NCBI GenBank assembly: GCA_023428905.1
Contig: JAEYWP010000004.1
Location: 1-64,000, forward strand
Length of the DNA stretch: 64,000 nucleotides
Direction of reading: 5' to 3'
Source: Verrucomicrobiota bacterium
GTDB taxonomy: Bacteria; Verrucomicrobiota; Verrucomicrobiia; Opitutales; Opitutaceae
The position numbers were made by a program, and so were the translations under genes. The notes beneath the pieces were generated by a model. It did no database searches, was not told where the DNA came from, and saw only the letters and a list, made by a program, of their open reading frames with translations. Of the stretch, positions 25,647-35,486 are shown piece by piece. The stretch's first letter is position 1; each line of letters starts with the position of its first letter.

Positions 25647-28600
25647 TCTTTTCCCCGAAACGTTCCGCCCGGATTTGCCTCGTGCTTTTGCTCGCATCCG
25701 GGGCCGCCGCCTCGCGGGCTGAAGAGGCGATCCGCGCCTTGCCGCTGGCCCCGCGCTCGCAGGCGGAAGGCACGACGCTCTTTACGTCGTTGCCGCCCAC
25801 CCGGACCGGAATCATGGCGGAGAACCGCTATGCCGACCCCGAAATGTGGGGACGTCGGTATCAGGAACTGACCTACGGCGCGATGGGCACGGGCGTGGCG
25901 ATCGCGGACTACGACAACGACGGCAGGCCCGACGTCTTTGTAGCCAGCAAGACGGAGCAGTCCCGCCTCTTCCGCAACCTGGGGGACTGGCGCTTTGAGG
26001 ATGTCACGGAGAAGGCAGGGCTGCACCGGCCCTTAGGGTGGTGGAGCAGAGGTGTGGCGACGGTTTCAGGCTGGCTGGGTGATGCCTCAGTAGCATGGGA
26101 CGCGGCCTCGGCGTGGAGACAAGGCGCTGCCTTTGCCGACGTAAACAATGACGGCTGGGTGGACCTGTACCTCTGCCGTTTTGGTGCACCCAACCTCCTT
26201 TTTATCAATCAGGGGGACGGTACCTTTGCGGAGGAGGGAGAAAAGCGCGGTTTGGCGATGGTCGACGCCTCGGGCGTCGCCGCCTTCACGGACTTTGATC
26301 GCGACGGGTGGCTGGACGTGTATGTGCAGACCAACCTGCTTGACGCCGCCACCGGCCCGCACGGGCGCCGCGATCGGCTGTTCCACAATCGTGGCGACGG
26401 CATCTTTGTCGACGTGACCGACAAGGCCGGCATCAGCGGTGACACCGCCGGCCATTCCGCGACCTGGTGGGACTATGATGACGATGGCTGGCCCGATCTT
26501 TACGTCGCCAACGATTTTGTCGTCCAGGATTCCCTGTATCGAAACAATCGTGACGGCACCTTCACCAACGTTGTCCACCAGGTTCTCCCCCGGACCCCGT
26601 ATTATGCGATGGGGGCTGACTTGGGCGACGTGGATAATGACGGGCGGATCGACTTCTTCGTGGCGGACATGGCCGGGACGAGCCACGAGAAGAACATGCG
26701 CGGCATGGCCGGTTCGAGGGCCCGGGCGCAGGCTCATCCGGAGCGGAACGACCAGGCCGGTCAATACATGAGGAACGCGCTCTACCTGAACACCGGTCTT
26801 GGACGCATGGCGGAGATCGCCGGGTTTGCCGGAGTGGCGGCGAGTGACTGGACCTGGTCCCCGCGTTTTGAGGACCTGGACAATGATGGCAGGATCGATC
26901 TGCACATCACCAACGGGATGAACCGCGAGTATCATAACCTCGACCTCCTGGCCCGCAGCATGGCAGGGGAAAGTCCCGACGAGGCGCGCGGGGTGCTCCG
27001 TTCCAGCCCGGTCATGGCCGAGACCAACCTGGCCTTTCGCAACCTCGGCAATCTCCAATTTGAGCCGGTGGGACGCGCCTGGGGGCTGGCGGAGGACGGC
27101 GTCAGCTTTGGAAGTGCCTTCGGTGACCTCGACGGCGACGGCGACCTCGATCTCGTGTATTCAAACTATGAACGCGCACCCAGTGTCCTGCGCAACGATT
27201 CGCCGGGCGGCGGCCGTCTCCTCGTCAAACTGGAGGGGCGGCGGTCCAACCGCCAGGGCATCGGCGCCTCTGTTCGCGTGGAAACCGTGCAGGGCACGCA
27301 GGTCAGATCACTGGTGCTGGCGCGCGGTTATCTTTCCTCGAGTGAACCGGTGCTGCACTTCGGACTGGGAGATACGTCCCTGGTGAAACGCCTGGAGGTC
27401 CGCTGGCCCAGCGGTCATGTCCAGGTCTTCAGCGATTTGAAAGCGGATCACCGGTACGTGATCACCGAACCGGAGAGCGCGCCCGGGCGCGACCTGCCGC
27501 CACCTGCGGCGCAGGCGGGCCTTTTCGTAGCCTCCCAGCCCTTCGCGGCCAACGTCGTCGCCAAGGGGCCGGAGCGCGTCGCGGAGAAACCTGATCCCCT
27601 GCTGCCGCGGACCTGGGAGTCTCCCAAGCCGGTCGCCGTTTCGGGCGACGTGGACGGCGATGGTGCAAGCGACCTCCTCTTGGGCGCCGCTGGCGGCGCA
27701 CCCGGGCAGGTGCTTTCCTCGAAATCGGCGGCGTTGGGAAAACCCCTGCCCAGCCGCCATCCGCTGTTGGAGGACGAGGCGCTCGTCCTCGTCGATCTCG
27801 ACCGGGATGGTGACTTGGACCTCCTGGCCCTGAAACGCGGGTATGATGCCGCCTCCCGGAAGACGTTCCAGCGCGGGGAGGTGGTTCGCAATGACGGGCG
27901 CGGCGGATGGACGACAATGGACACCGAGGCAGTGCCCGCGCTGGAGTTTCACCCGGGGGCCGTGGTGGCTGCGGATTTCGATGGTGATGGCTGGACCGAT
28001 GTATTTGTCGGCGCCCTTCCGTCCCGTGAGTCTTATCCCGCTGCCGGCCCGAGCGTGGTGTGGTGGAACCGGGGAGGTGTGCTTCAGGCCGGTCAGACGG
28101 CGTCCGGTGCCGCCACCGCCGTCGATGCGGGCGCGGTCAGCGCCGCGGCAGTGTTGGACTTTGACGGTGATGGTTTGCCGGATCTCGTGACCGCGGGTGA
28201 ATGGAACCAGGTCCGGGCGTGGCGCAACGACCCCGGTCGCGGCTTTGTGGAGCGCACGGTTGAACTCGGCCTGGACGCTGCGGGCCCGGGCTGGTGGTAC
28301 ACGTTGCAACCAGGAGACTTTAATGGGGACGGCCGGCCTGACTTTCTGGCCGGTAATGTTGGCCTTAATACGTTGTACGACGCTTCCCACGCCGCACCGG
28401 CGTGGATTGGTCGCGGTCGCTTTCTGGGCGCGCGGCAAGACGTGGTGATCGAGGCCTACCCGGAATCCGGCACATTGCACCTGCTGCGCACGCGGGCGGA
28501 ACTGGCGACCGTATTGCCCGGGCTGATGCGCAAGTATCCGCGCAATGATGCCTTCGCGCGGGCCACGGTGGAGGAGGTGCTCGGCGCCAAGCCATGGAAC

Positions 28601-29014
28601 GAGGCGCCACGGTGGCGGGCGGTGGAATTTCGCAGCGGGGTTTTTCTGAGCCAGGGCGGTGGCAATTATGCCTTTCAACCGCTTCCCACTGCGGCGCAGT
28701 TCGGGCCAGTGGTGGCGGCGACCGCCGGCGATCTGGACGGCGATGGCAAACTGGATCTGCTGCTCGCGCAGAACGATTTTCAACGCGCGCCTTTTGTCGG
28801 CCGTTTCGACGGCGGTGTCGGTGTTTTCGCAAAGGGTGACGGCAAGGGAGGTTTTGTCGCCATTCACCCGGCCGATAGCGGGATCCTGATCCCTGGGGCG
28901 CCCACCCGTGTACTGGTGACCGACCTGGACGCCGATGGTGCGGAGGAAATCGTGGTCGTCCGCAGTGGGGCACCGGTGCTGCAGTTCAAGAAAGCGTCCA
29001 CCAACCCGCGATGA
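25643..29014 (+). CDS. Giant VCBS/FG-GAP protein with ASPIC/UnbV domain (copy 2)
   Basis: An 1123-residue paralogue of the preceding gene, alike from end to end: a signal peptide, TTLFTSLPPTRTGIMAENRY matching the first copy's N-terminus, the same series of calcium loops (DYDNDGRPDVFV, DVNNDGWVDLYL, DFDRDGWLDVYV, DYDDDGWPDLYV), the ASPIC/UnbV block (NRQGIGASVRVE, ARGYLSSSEPVLHFGLG, EVRWPSGHVQVF) and a second C-terminal propeller set. It clearly arose by tandem duplication followed by divergence. ATGA overlaps couple it to both neighbours, so copy 1, copy 2 and the sensor kinase are made from one transcript. Confidence 0.9.
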   Translation: MIFSPKRSARICLVLLLASGAAASRAEEAIRALPLAPRSQAEGTTLFTSLPPTRTGIMAENRYADPEMWGRRYQELTYGAMGTGVAIADYDNDGRPDVFVASKTEQSRLFRNLGDWRFEDVTEKAGLHRPLGWWSRGVATVSGWLGDASVAWDAASAWRQGAAFADVNNDGWVDLYLCRFGAPNLLFINQGDGTFAEEGEKRGLAMVDASGVAAFTDFDRDGWLDVYVQTNLLDAATGPHGRRDRLFHNRGDGIFVDVTDKAGISGDTAGHSATWWDYDDDGWPDLYVANDFVVQDSLYRNNRDGTFTNVVHQVLPRTPYYAMGADLGDVDNDGRIDFFVADMAGTSHEKNMRGMAGSRARAQAHPERNDQAGQYMRNALYLNTGLGRMAEIAGFAGVAASDWTWSPRFEDLDNDGRIDLHITNGMNREYHNLDLLARSMAGESPDEARGVLRSSPVMAETNLAFRNLGNLQFEPVGRAWGLAEDGVSFGSAFGDLDGDGDLDLVYSNYERAPSVLRNDSPGGGRLLVKLEGRRSNRQGIGASVRVETVQGTQVRSLVLARGYLSSSEPVLHFGLGDTSLVKRLEVRWPSGHVQVFSDLKADHRYVITEPESAPGRDLPPPAAQAGLFVASQPFAANVVAKGPERVAEKPDPLLPRTWESPKPVAVSGDVDGDGASDLLLGAAGGAPGQVLSSKSAALGKPLPSRHPLLEDEALVLVDLDRDGDLDLLALKRGYDAASRKTFQRGEVVRNDGRGGWTTMDTEAVPALEFHPGAVVAADFDGDGWTDVFVGALPSRESYPAAGPSVVWWNRGGVLQAGQTASGAATAVDAGAVSAAAVLDFDGDGLPDLVTAGEWNQVRAWRNDPGRGFVERTVELGLDAAGPGWWYTLQPGDFNGDGRPDFLAGNVGLNTLYDASHAAPAWIGRGRFLGARQDVVIEAYPESGTLHLLRTRAELATVLPGLMRKYPRNDAFARATVEEVLGAKPWNEAPRWRAVEFRSGVFLSQGGGNYAFQPLPTAAQFGPVVAATAGDLDGDGKLDLLLAQNDFQRAPFVGRFDGGVGVFAKGDGKGGFVAIHPADSGILIPGAPTRVLVTDLDADGAEEIVVVRSGAPVLQFKKASTNPR

Positions 29015-32000
29015 AGGTGGCGGGGAATGGGTCGATAGTATGCAGGCGCTCGGGCTGCCGTGTGAGTCGTCACGCCCGCTCAAGCCTCTCTCCTGTGCGC
29101 TCGGTCACTGATACACCTCCTCTCCTTCCACGCGGTTCTCGGCGCGCGCAGCGTGAGACGTCAACCTGTCGGGGCGGGTACTTCTGGCGCAGGGTGGCAT
29201 GGGCCCTTCTCGTCTTCTTCACCGCAGGGGACCGCCTGGCTGCGCTGGAGGGTGATGTCGCCGTTTCTCAATACGCCCACAACAGCTGGGGCAGACGCGA
29301 CGGCCTGCCGACCAACGCCATCCTCTCCCTCACCCAGGGACCGGACGGTTTTATCTGGGTGGGGACGACCGGTGGCCTGACTCGTTTCGATGGCGTCAGC
29401 TTCACCCAGGAGCCTGCCAATGCGGTCGACCCCCGACGGCGTGAGGCAGTGTCCTCCCTTCTGGCCACTCCAGACGGGTCCCTCTTTGTCGGTCTGCGCA
29501 GTGGAGGCGTACGCGAACGCCGCGACAACCGCATCCTCCAGCGACACCCGGACGTGATCGATCCGACGGTGCGCTGCCTCCACCGCGATGCCGCCGGGGT
29601 GGTGCGGGTGGGAACAGCAGTGGGTCTGTTCGAGCTGTATCCGGATGGTCGATGCGTGGCGGTGCCGACGGTGCACCCCTACATTTCGGACATCACGACG
29701 GACGCGGGCGGAAATGTCTACCTGGCCACGCAGGCCGGCGTGCAGGTGCTGGGACAGCGGGCGTCGACCATCACCCTTCCGGCCGCGCAGAATGTGACTG
29801 AGCGTGTGCTGGTGGACCGCGATGGCACCCTCTGGATCGGCACCTTCCATGGGCTGGTGCGCTGGCGCGAGGGCTCCTGGCAATTGTTTGGCCGGGAGCA
29901 TGGATTGCCTGGCGAGCACATCACCTCCCTGCTGGAGGATCGGGATGGCAATATCTGGGTGGGAACGATGGAGGGGGTGGTGCGCCTGGCTCGTGATGGC
30001 ACGCGCGGGCCCGGGGATCTCAACCGCCTCCTGATGAAGCCCGTCACCAGCATGCTGGAGGATCGGGAAGGCAGCCTGTGGCTTGGGACGCAGGACGGCC
30101 TGCATCGGCTAAAGGACGTGAGTGTGGTCAGTTGGGGAGAGGCGGAGGGCCTGCTGTCCAGTGCCGTCGCCGCGGTCAACGGCCTGGCGGACGGCAGCGT
30201 GGTGGTTTTCCACAACGGTGAACCGACCGGCCTCTCGCTGCTGCGCGACGGCGTGATCCGTACACGCACGGACGTACTGGACGGCCCCTCCTACCTCGAC
30301 GCGGAGGGCGCCCTGTGGATCGCGAATACCGGCCTGCTGCAGCGGATCGGGCCCGAAGGCGTGACGCGTTTTGGCGCGGAGAAAGGACTGCCGCCGCTTT
30401 GGATCGGAGCGGTGGGCGCGGACCGGCAGAGCATGCTTGTCGCCTTTGGCCAGATGGGAGGTATCCGTCGTTTCACGACTGAGGGAATCCAACCCTACCT
30501 GCTGCGCGACGGAACCCCGTTCCAGGTGCCCTTCCACGTCATGTCGATGCTGACCGAGCCGTCAGGGGTGGTCTGGATGGCAACCTACGACGGTATCTGG
30601 CGGCTGCGCGACGGTGAGGTGACGCGTTTCACCAGCGAGTTGGGAGAGCGAACGATGGGGGCGTGGTATCGGGAGAATCCACCTGGTCCGCACCACCGCA
30701 CCATTATTGTGCCGGAGTTGCTCGACAACTGGTTCACCTCCATCGCGCAGGGCTCGGACGGGAGCCTCTGGTTTGCCTCCCACCGCACCGGAATGACCCG
30801 CTACAAGGACGGAGTTTTCCGCAGCCTCTCCGCCCGCGACGGGCTGGTTTCCGACGAGCTGTATTCGGTGCTCGCGGCGGAGGGTGGGGATATCTGGGGC
30901 AGCTGTGCCTACGGAATCTTCCGGCTGCGTGCGGACGAACTGGGCGCTTTTTTCGAGGGAAAGCAGTCGAGGGTGCATCCCCGGCTCTACACGAGCGAAG
31001 ACGGGATGAAGACGGACGAGGCCACCCATGAGTACCAGCCTGCGGCTTGGAAGGGCCCGGACGGAACCCTCTGGTTTGCCACCCGGCGGGGCGTCGCCTC
31101 GGTGAATCCGTCGCGACTGCGTCACAATCCGGTTCCACCGCCCGTCGTGGTGGAGCGCATCGTGGCGGACGGGGAGGGCATCGCGTTCACGCCGGAGGCG
31201 ACGATCGCGCCCGGGCGGAACAAGTTCGACATCCACTACACCGCGCTGAGCCTGCTCAGCCCGGAGCGCGTGCTTTTCCGGTATCGACTCGAAGGCTACG
31301 ACCAGGGCTGGATCGATGCCGGGGCGCAGCGGGTGGCGCATTACACCAAGCTGCCTCCGGGCCGGTATGTGTTTCGTGTCACCGCCTGCAACAATGACGG
31401 TGTCTGGAGCGAGAGTGGCGCGTCCCTCGCCTTCACGGTGAAGCCTTTCCTCCATCAGACTGGATGGTTTGCCGGCGCCTGTCTGGCCGCGCTGGTCGGT
31501 CTGGTTTACGCGGTGCACCGTTGGCGTGTTCGGACGCTGCGGGTGCGTGAAGCTGCATTGCAGCAGCGGGTGCACGAACGCACCGTGGAGCTTTCGCGTG
31601 TGAACGAATCCCTCACTCGTGAGATCGCCGAGCGCCAGCGTGCGGAGGGTGAGGTCGAGCGTGTGCACAGCCAGCTCCTGCAGGCCTCGCATCAGGCGGG
31701 AATGGCCGAGGTCGCGACCGGTGTCCTGCACAACGTCGGCAACGTCCTGAACAGCGTGAATGTGTCCACCACTGTCCTCGCCGAGACGATGGCACGCTCG
31801 CGCGCCGGGAATCTGGAGCGGGTGGCGGCGATGCTGGCGGAGCATGAAAAGGATCTCGCCGGCTTCCTCAGCAGGGATCCGCGCGGCAACCGCATTCCCG
31901 GTTACCTGCGTGAACTGGCGGTCGCCCTGACGGCCGAGCAGCGGCGGATGTCGGAGGAGGTCCGCACCGTCCAGACCAACATCGATCACATCAAGAACAT

Positions 32001-32541
32001 CGTCACGATGCAGCAGGACTACGCCCGCGTTTCGGGGGTGGCGGAGCGCGTGGGCGCGGCGGAGCTGATTCGAGAGGCGCTGTTGATGAACGCGGCGTCG
32101 CTGAGCCGGCATCATGTGCGGGTCGACCACGTGCTGGAGCCATCGGCCGGTTCGCTTCTGGTGGAGAAGCACAGGGTTCTGCAGATCCTGGTGAATCTGA
32201 TCTCCAATGCCAAACACGCCTGCGTGCAGTCCGGCCGTGAGGATCCCGTGGTTACCCTCCGCACCTGGCGTGTGGGCGAGCGTGTGGGTTTCGAGGTGGC
32301 CGACAATGGCGTGGGCATTGCACCGGAGAACCTCGTGCGGATCTTCAGCCACGGCTTCACGACGCGTCCGGACGGCCATGGCTTTGGCCTGCACAGCGGG
32401 GCCCTTGCCGCCAAAGCATTGGGCGGCTCCCTCAGAGCCGAGAGCGAAGGCTTGGGCACGGGAGCCCGCTTCATCCTGGAACTTCCGGCCGAGCCGGCCG
32501 CGGCACCGCAGCGGAGTGACGAGGAACGGCCGGTGAGTTGA
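29011..32541 (+). CDS. Beta-propeller (Reg_prop/Y_Y_Y) sensor histidine kinase
   Basis: An 1176-residue one-spanning sensor. The N-terminal 700 residues form a Reg_prop beta-propeller (SQYAHNSWGRRDGLPTNAIL, GFIWVGTTGGLTRFDG, GNIWVGTMEGVVRL), followed by a Y_Y_Y domain (about 704-810, FRYRLEGYDQGWIDAG), a membrane span (about 817-838), a coiled coil and a kinase. The H-box TGVLHNVGNVLNS places the phosphorylated His at 907; LISNAKHAC is the N-box, and DNGVGI with GHGFGLHSG are the G-boxes. Unlike most Bacteroidetes propeller sensors there is no receiver or AraC output domain, and no response regulator is adjacent. Hydrophobic signal sequence starts only near residue 61, so the start may be the GTG near 29194 rather than the overlapping ATG. 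Confidence 0.9.
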   Translation: MKVAGNGSIVCRRSGCRVSRHARSSLSPVRSVTDTPPLLPRGSRRAQRETSTCRGGYFWRRVAWALLVFFTAGDRLAALEGDVAVSQYAHNSWGRRDGLPTNAILSLTQGPDGFIWVGTTGGLTRFDGVSFTQEPANAVDPRRREAVSSLLATPDGSLFVGLRSGGVRERRDNRILQRHPDVIDPTVRCLHRDAAGVVRVGTAVGLFELYPDGRCVAVPTVHPYISDITTDAGGNVYLATQAGVQVLGQRASTITLPAAQNVTERVLVDRDGTLWIGTFHGLVRWREGSWQLFGREHGLPGEHITSLLEDRDGNIWVGTMEGVVRLARDGTRGPGDLNRLLMKPVTSMLEDREGSLWLGTQDGLHRLKDVSVVSWGEAEGLLSSAVAAVNGLADGSVVVFHNGEPTGLSLLRDGVIRTRTDVLDGPSYLDAEGALWIANTGLLQRIGPEGVTRFGAEKGLPPLWIGAVGADRQSMLVAFGQMGGIRRFTTEGIQPYLLRDGTPFQVPFHVMSMLTEPSGVVWMATYDGIWRLRDGEVTRFTSELGERTMGAWYRENPPGPHHRTIIVPELLDNWFTSIAQGSDGSLWFASHRTGMTRYKDGVFRSLSARDGLVSDELYSVLAAEGGDIWGSCAYGIFRLRADELGAFFEGKQSRVHPRLYTSEDGMKTDEATHEYQPAAWKGPDGTLWFATRRGVASVNPSRLRHNPVPPPVVVERIVADGEGIAFTPEATIAPGRNKFDIHYTALSLLSPERVLFRYRLEGYDQGWIDAGAQRVAHYTKLPPGRYVFRVTACNNDGVWSESGASLAFTVKPFLHQTGWFAGACLAALVGLVYAVHRWRVRTLRVREAALQQRVHERTVELSRVNESLTREIAERQRAEGEVERVHSQLLQASHQAGMAEVATGVLHNVGNVLNSVNVSTTVLAETMARSRAGNLERVAAMLAEHEKDLAGFLSRDPRGNRIPGYLRELAVALTAEQRRMSEEVRTVQTNIDHIKNIVTMQQDYARVSGVAERVGAAELIREALLMNAASLSRHHVRVDHVLEPSAGSLLVEKHRVLQILVNLISNAKHACVQSGREDPVVTLRTWRVGERVGFEVADNGVGIAPENLVRIFSHGFTTRPDGHGFGLHSGALAAKALGGSLRAESEGLGTGARFILELPAEPAAAPQRSDEERPVS

Positions 32542-32548
32542 GCAGGGG

Positions 32549-34720
32549 TTACTCCGCGGCGGCCCGCATGCGCTGGGCGCTGGCCGCGATGAAATAATTC
32601 TGGGCGGAGAACGAGGGCGCACCGGAGTCGCGCGACACGGGCAGATACGCTCCGTTTGCCCTGAGCTCGCGTGCATTCTCGTTGTCCTGAAGCTCGATGG
32701 GAAAGAGCTCGTTTTGCACCCAGCCGCGGAGGACCGGATCCTCGATGGGGTAGAGCACCTCGATCCGACGGAAAAAATTGCGGGGCATCCAATCGGCGCT
32801 GCCCGCGTAGATCAGCGGGTCCGCCCCGCTGTTCTCGAAATAGAAAGCGCGGGCGTGTTCCAGGTAGCGACCCACCAGGCTGCGCACGCGGATGTTTTCG
32901 CTGAGGCCGGAGACACCGGGCACGAGGCAGCAAACCCCGCGTACGATCAGATCGACCTGCACACCCGCGCAAGAGGCGGCGTAAAGGTTGTCGATCGTGG
33001 TTTTGTCCACCAGCGAGTTCATCTTCGCCATGATGCGGGCCGGCCGTCCGGCGGCGGCATTTTCGGTTTCCTGGAGGATCAGTGCCTGGATGCGATCGTG
33101 CAGAGCAAAGGGCGCGACCAGCAGGTGTTTGAACTCGGGGGAACGGCTGAAACCCGTCAGCGAATTAAACAGATTGGAGGCGTCCTCGGTGATGTGTTCC
33201 CGCGAGGTGAAATAACTCAGGTCGGTGTAGAGCCTGGCGGTGCGCGGGTTGTAGTTGCCGGTGCCCAGGTGAACGTAACGCCGCATCGATGCACCTTCGT
33301 GACGCACCACCAGGCTGACCTTGCAGTGGGTCTTGTGGCCAACGAGACCGTAGACCACATGGACCCCAGCCTCCTCCAGCTGGCGGGCCCACTGGATGTT
33401 GTTGGCCTCGTCAAACCGGGCCTTCAGTTCGACCAGGGCAGTCACCTGCTTCCCGTTGCGCGAGGCCTCGATCAGCGCCCGGACGATCGGCGAGTCCCCA
33501 CTGGTTCGATACAAGGTCTGCTTCAGGGCGAAGACGTCCGGATCACGGGCCGCCTGCTCTACGAAATCGACCACTGCGGTGAAGGCGTCGTAGGGGTGGT
33601 GGAGGAGGACGTCCTGCTCGCGCAAGGTGTCAAAGATGCGCGAGGGCTCCGCCAGGGCGGAGCAATGCACCGGCGTGAAAGGCGGGAACTTCAGGTCAGG
33701 CCGGTCGATCTCGGTCAGGCTCATCAGCCGCAGCAGGTTGAGCGGCCCCTTGAGGCGAAAAACGTATTCCTGCGACAGATGCAGGTGGGTGCAGAGGGTC
33801 TCGAAGATGCGGTCCTCCACCCCCTCTTCGATTTCGAGGCGGACGGCGGCGCCGCGCCGGAGGTTGCGCAGTTCCTCCTCGATCTTCTTGAGGAGGTTGT
33901 CCGCCTCTTCCTCGTCGATGTAGAGGTCGCTGTTGCGGGTCACGCGGAAGGCATGGGCACCGCGGACGGTGTAGCCGGGGAAGAGCTCGCCGGCGCAGAG
34001 CTTGATGATCTCGCTGAGAAACAGGAAACGGTGTGGACCGGCCAGTTCAGGCCGGATGCGGACAAGGCGCGGGAGAATGCGCGGCACTGGCAGGATCGCG
34101 ACCAGCGACTCGATCGCCGGCGTATCCGGATTGTCTAGGGAGACGATGACGTTGAGTGTCTTGTTTCCCAGCTGGGGGAAGGGGTGGGCCTGGTCGAGCG
34201 CCAGGGGGGTGAGGACGGGGTGTATCTGGTCGCGGAAGTATGTCCGGGCCCAGTCCAACTCCTCCTCAGTGAGGTCGCGGGCGGTCAGGAAAACAATGCC
34301 TTCCGTGCCCAATGCCGGCACCAGTTCTCCATGCCAGCAGGCGTACTGGTCCTCCACCAGCGAGGCCACCACGGAGTGGATACGCCGGAGTTGCTCGCGC
34401 GGCGGCAGGCCGTCGACGCTGGACTCGGTCAGTCCGGATTCCGCCTGCTGGATGATGCCGGCGACGCGGATCTCGAAAAACTCGTCGAGGTTGGAGCTGA
34501 CGATGGCCAGGAACTTGACGCGCTCGAGCAGGGGATTGCGCGGGTTGCGCGCCTGCTCGAGGACACGCCGGTTGAAGGCCAGCCAGCTCAGCTCCCGGTT
34601 GAAATAGGCCGCCTTGACCGGCGCCACGGCGCGCTGCACCGGGGCAGGCGCGCTGGTGGGGATCCGAACGCGGTCCTTGCGTCGGGTCCGGGGCGTCGAG
34701 GTGGGTTTGCGCGTGGCCAT
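32549..34720 (-). CDS. ppk1: Polyphosphate kinase 1
   Basis: PPK1 makes polyphosphate from ATP at the membrane. The 723 residues show the whole family: N-terminal YFNRELSWLAFNRRVLEQA and VKFLAIVSSNLDEFFEIRV, the head domain (RIPQLGNKTLNV-type HPFPQLGNKTLNV), and the two phospholipase D-like catalytic halves. VYGLVGHKTHCKVSLVVR carries the autophosphorylated His, and YAGSADWMPRNFFRRIEVL the second motif. The N-terminal extension of about 30 basic residues is unconserved. The gene is convergent with the propeller kinase, whose stop lies 8 bp away. No ppx follows. Confidence 0.96.
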   Translation of the reverse strand: MATRKPTSTPRTRRKDRVRIPTSAPAPVQRAVAPVKAAYFNRELSWLAFNRRVLEQARNPRNPLLERVKFLAIVSSNLDEFFEIRVAGIIQQAESGLTESSVDGLPPREQLRRIHSVVASLVEDQYACWHGELVPALGTEGIVFLTARDLTEEELDWARTYFRDQIHPVLTPLALDQAHPFPQLGNKTLNVIVSLDNPDTPAIESLVAILPVPRILPRLVRIRPELAGPHRFLFLSEIIKLCAGELFPGYTVRGAHAFRVTRNSDLYIDEEEADNLLKKIEEELRNLRRGAAVRLEIEEGVEDRIFETLCTHLHLSQEYVFRLKGPLNLLRLMSLTEIDRPDLKFPPFTPVHCSALAEPSRIFDTLREQDVLLHHPYDAFTAVVDFVEQAARDPDVFALKQTLYRTSGDSPIVRALIEASRNGKQVTALVELKARFDEANNIQWARQLEEAGVHVVYGLVGHKTHCKVSLVVRHEGASMRRYVHLGTGNYNPRTARLYTDLSYFTSREHITEDASNLFNSLTGFSRSPEFKHLLVAPFALHDRIQALILQETENAAAGRPARIMAKMNSLVDKTTIDNLYAASCAGVQVDLIVRGVCCLVPGVSGLSENIRVRSLVGRYLEHARAFYFENSGADPLIYAGSADWMPRNFFRRIEVLYPIEDPVLRGWVQNELFPIELQDNENARELRANGAYLPVSRDSGAPSFSAQNYFIAASAQRMRAAAE

Positions 34721-34979
34721 AAGCGGGTAAACAGACGTTTGAGCTTAGGTTCCACCGGCGGCTAAACCATAAAAATGTGGCCCGTCACCCGGTTGTAACA
34801 AAGGCGCCGAAGCGCCCGGATGGCAAGGGGCGGATGGCACTGGCGGCACGTCTCCGTTCGAGGCTGCGCCAAGGGCCCGTGCGCCGGGGAGAGGCGTGGT
34901 TGCGTCTGCTTGCGCGGCGACGCGCACAGTGGCGGAGGCGGGGTTTCCTTAACGTTAAAGGTGAGGCGCGCTCTTCCTT

Positions 34980-35486
34980 TCAGGTGACGAGTTGCCAAAG
35001 GGCGCGGGCGAGGAAGATGGCGAGGGCGAGGGTCAGGACCAGGAGGAGGAAGGCGGCGAGGGCAACCGCCGCGACGAGCCGTCCGACGGGGCGGGGGCGA
35101 AGTCCGGGGTGGTAGTGTTTCTCGACCAGCGCCAGATTGCGCGTGTTGGCCTGCCAGACGAAGTCGAATGCGTCGCCTACGACCGGGACGGTGCCGACGA
35201 TGGCTTCGAGGCCGATGTTGAAGCCCATCTTCCAGAGTGCGCGGGCTGGCAGTCCGAGGCGGATACCTTCGTAGAGCACGTAAAAGCTCAGGACCGAGGC
35301 GATCCAGTCACCGATCCCGGGGATCAGCCCGAGAATGGGATCCAGGCCGAAGCGTGCTTTTCCGCCCACGGGGATGGAGCGGTCGAGCAGCCAGGAGAGG
35401 CGGCGAAGCCGGTTGAGCCGCGCGGGGGTGTCGCCCACGGGCAGGGTGTCATCAACCACCTCCACCGGAATGGTCCGACTTTTCAT
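34980..35486 (-). CDS. DUF4112-family membrane protein
   Basis: A 168-residue protein with the DUF4112 pattern: LSWLLDRSIPVGGKARFGLD, PILGLIPGIGDWIASVLSFY, GFNIGLEAIVGTVPVVGDAF and DFVWQANTRNL. A final membrane span follows (VAAVALAAFLLLVLTLALAI). The family has no known function; the repeated GxIPxxGD motifs suggest re-entrant or paired helices. Its ATG overlaps the stop of the small membrane protein gene upstream by four bases (ATGA), so the two are co-translated. The 259 bp between it and ppk1 hold no gene I can support. Confidence 0.85.
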   Translation of the reverse strand: MKSRTIPVEVVDDTLPVGDTPARLNRLRRLSWLLDRSIPVGGKARFGLDPILGLIPGIGDWIASVLSFYVLYEGIRLGLPARALWKMGFNIGLEAIVGTVPVVGDAFDFVWQANTRNLALVEKHYHPGLRPRPVGRLVAAVALAAFLLLVLTLALAIFLARALWQLVT

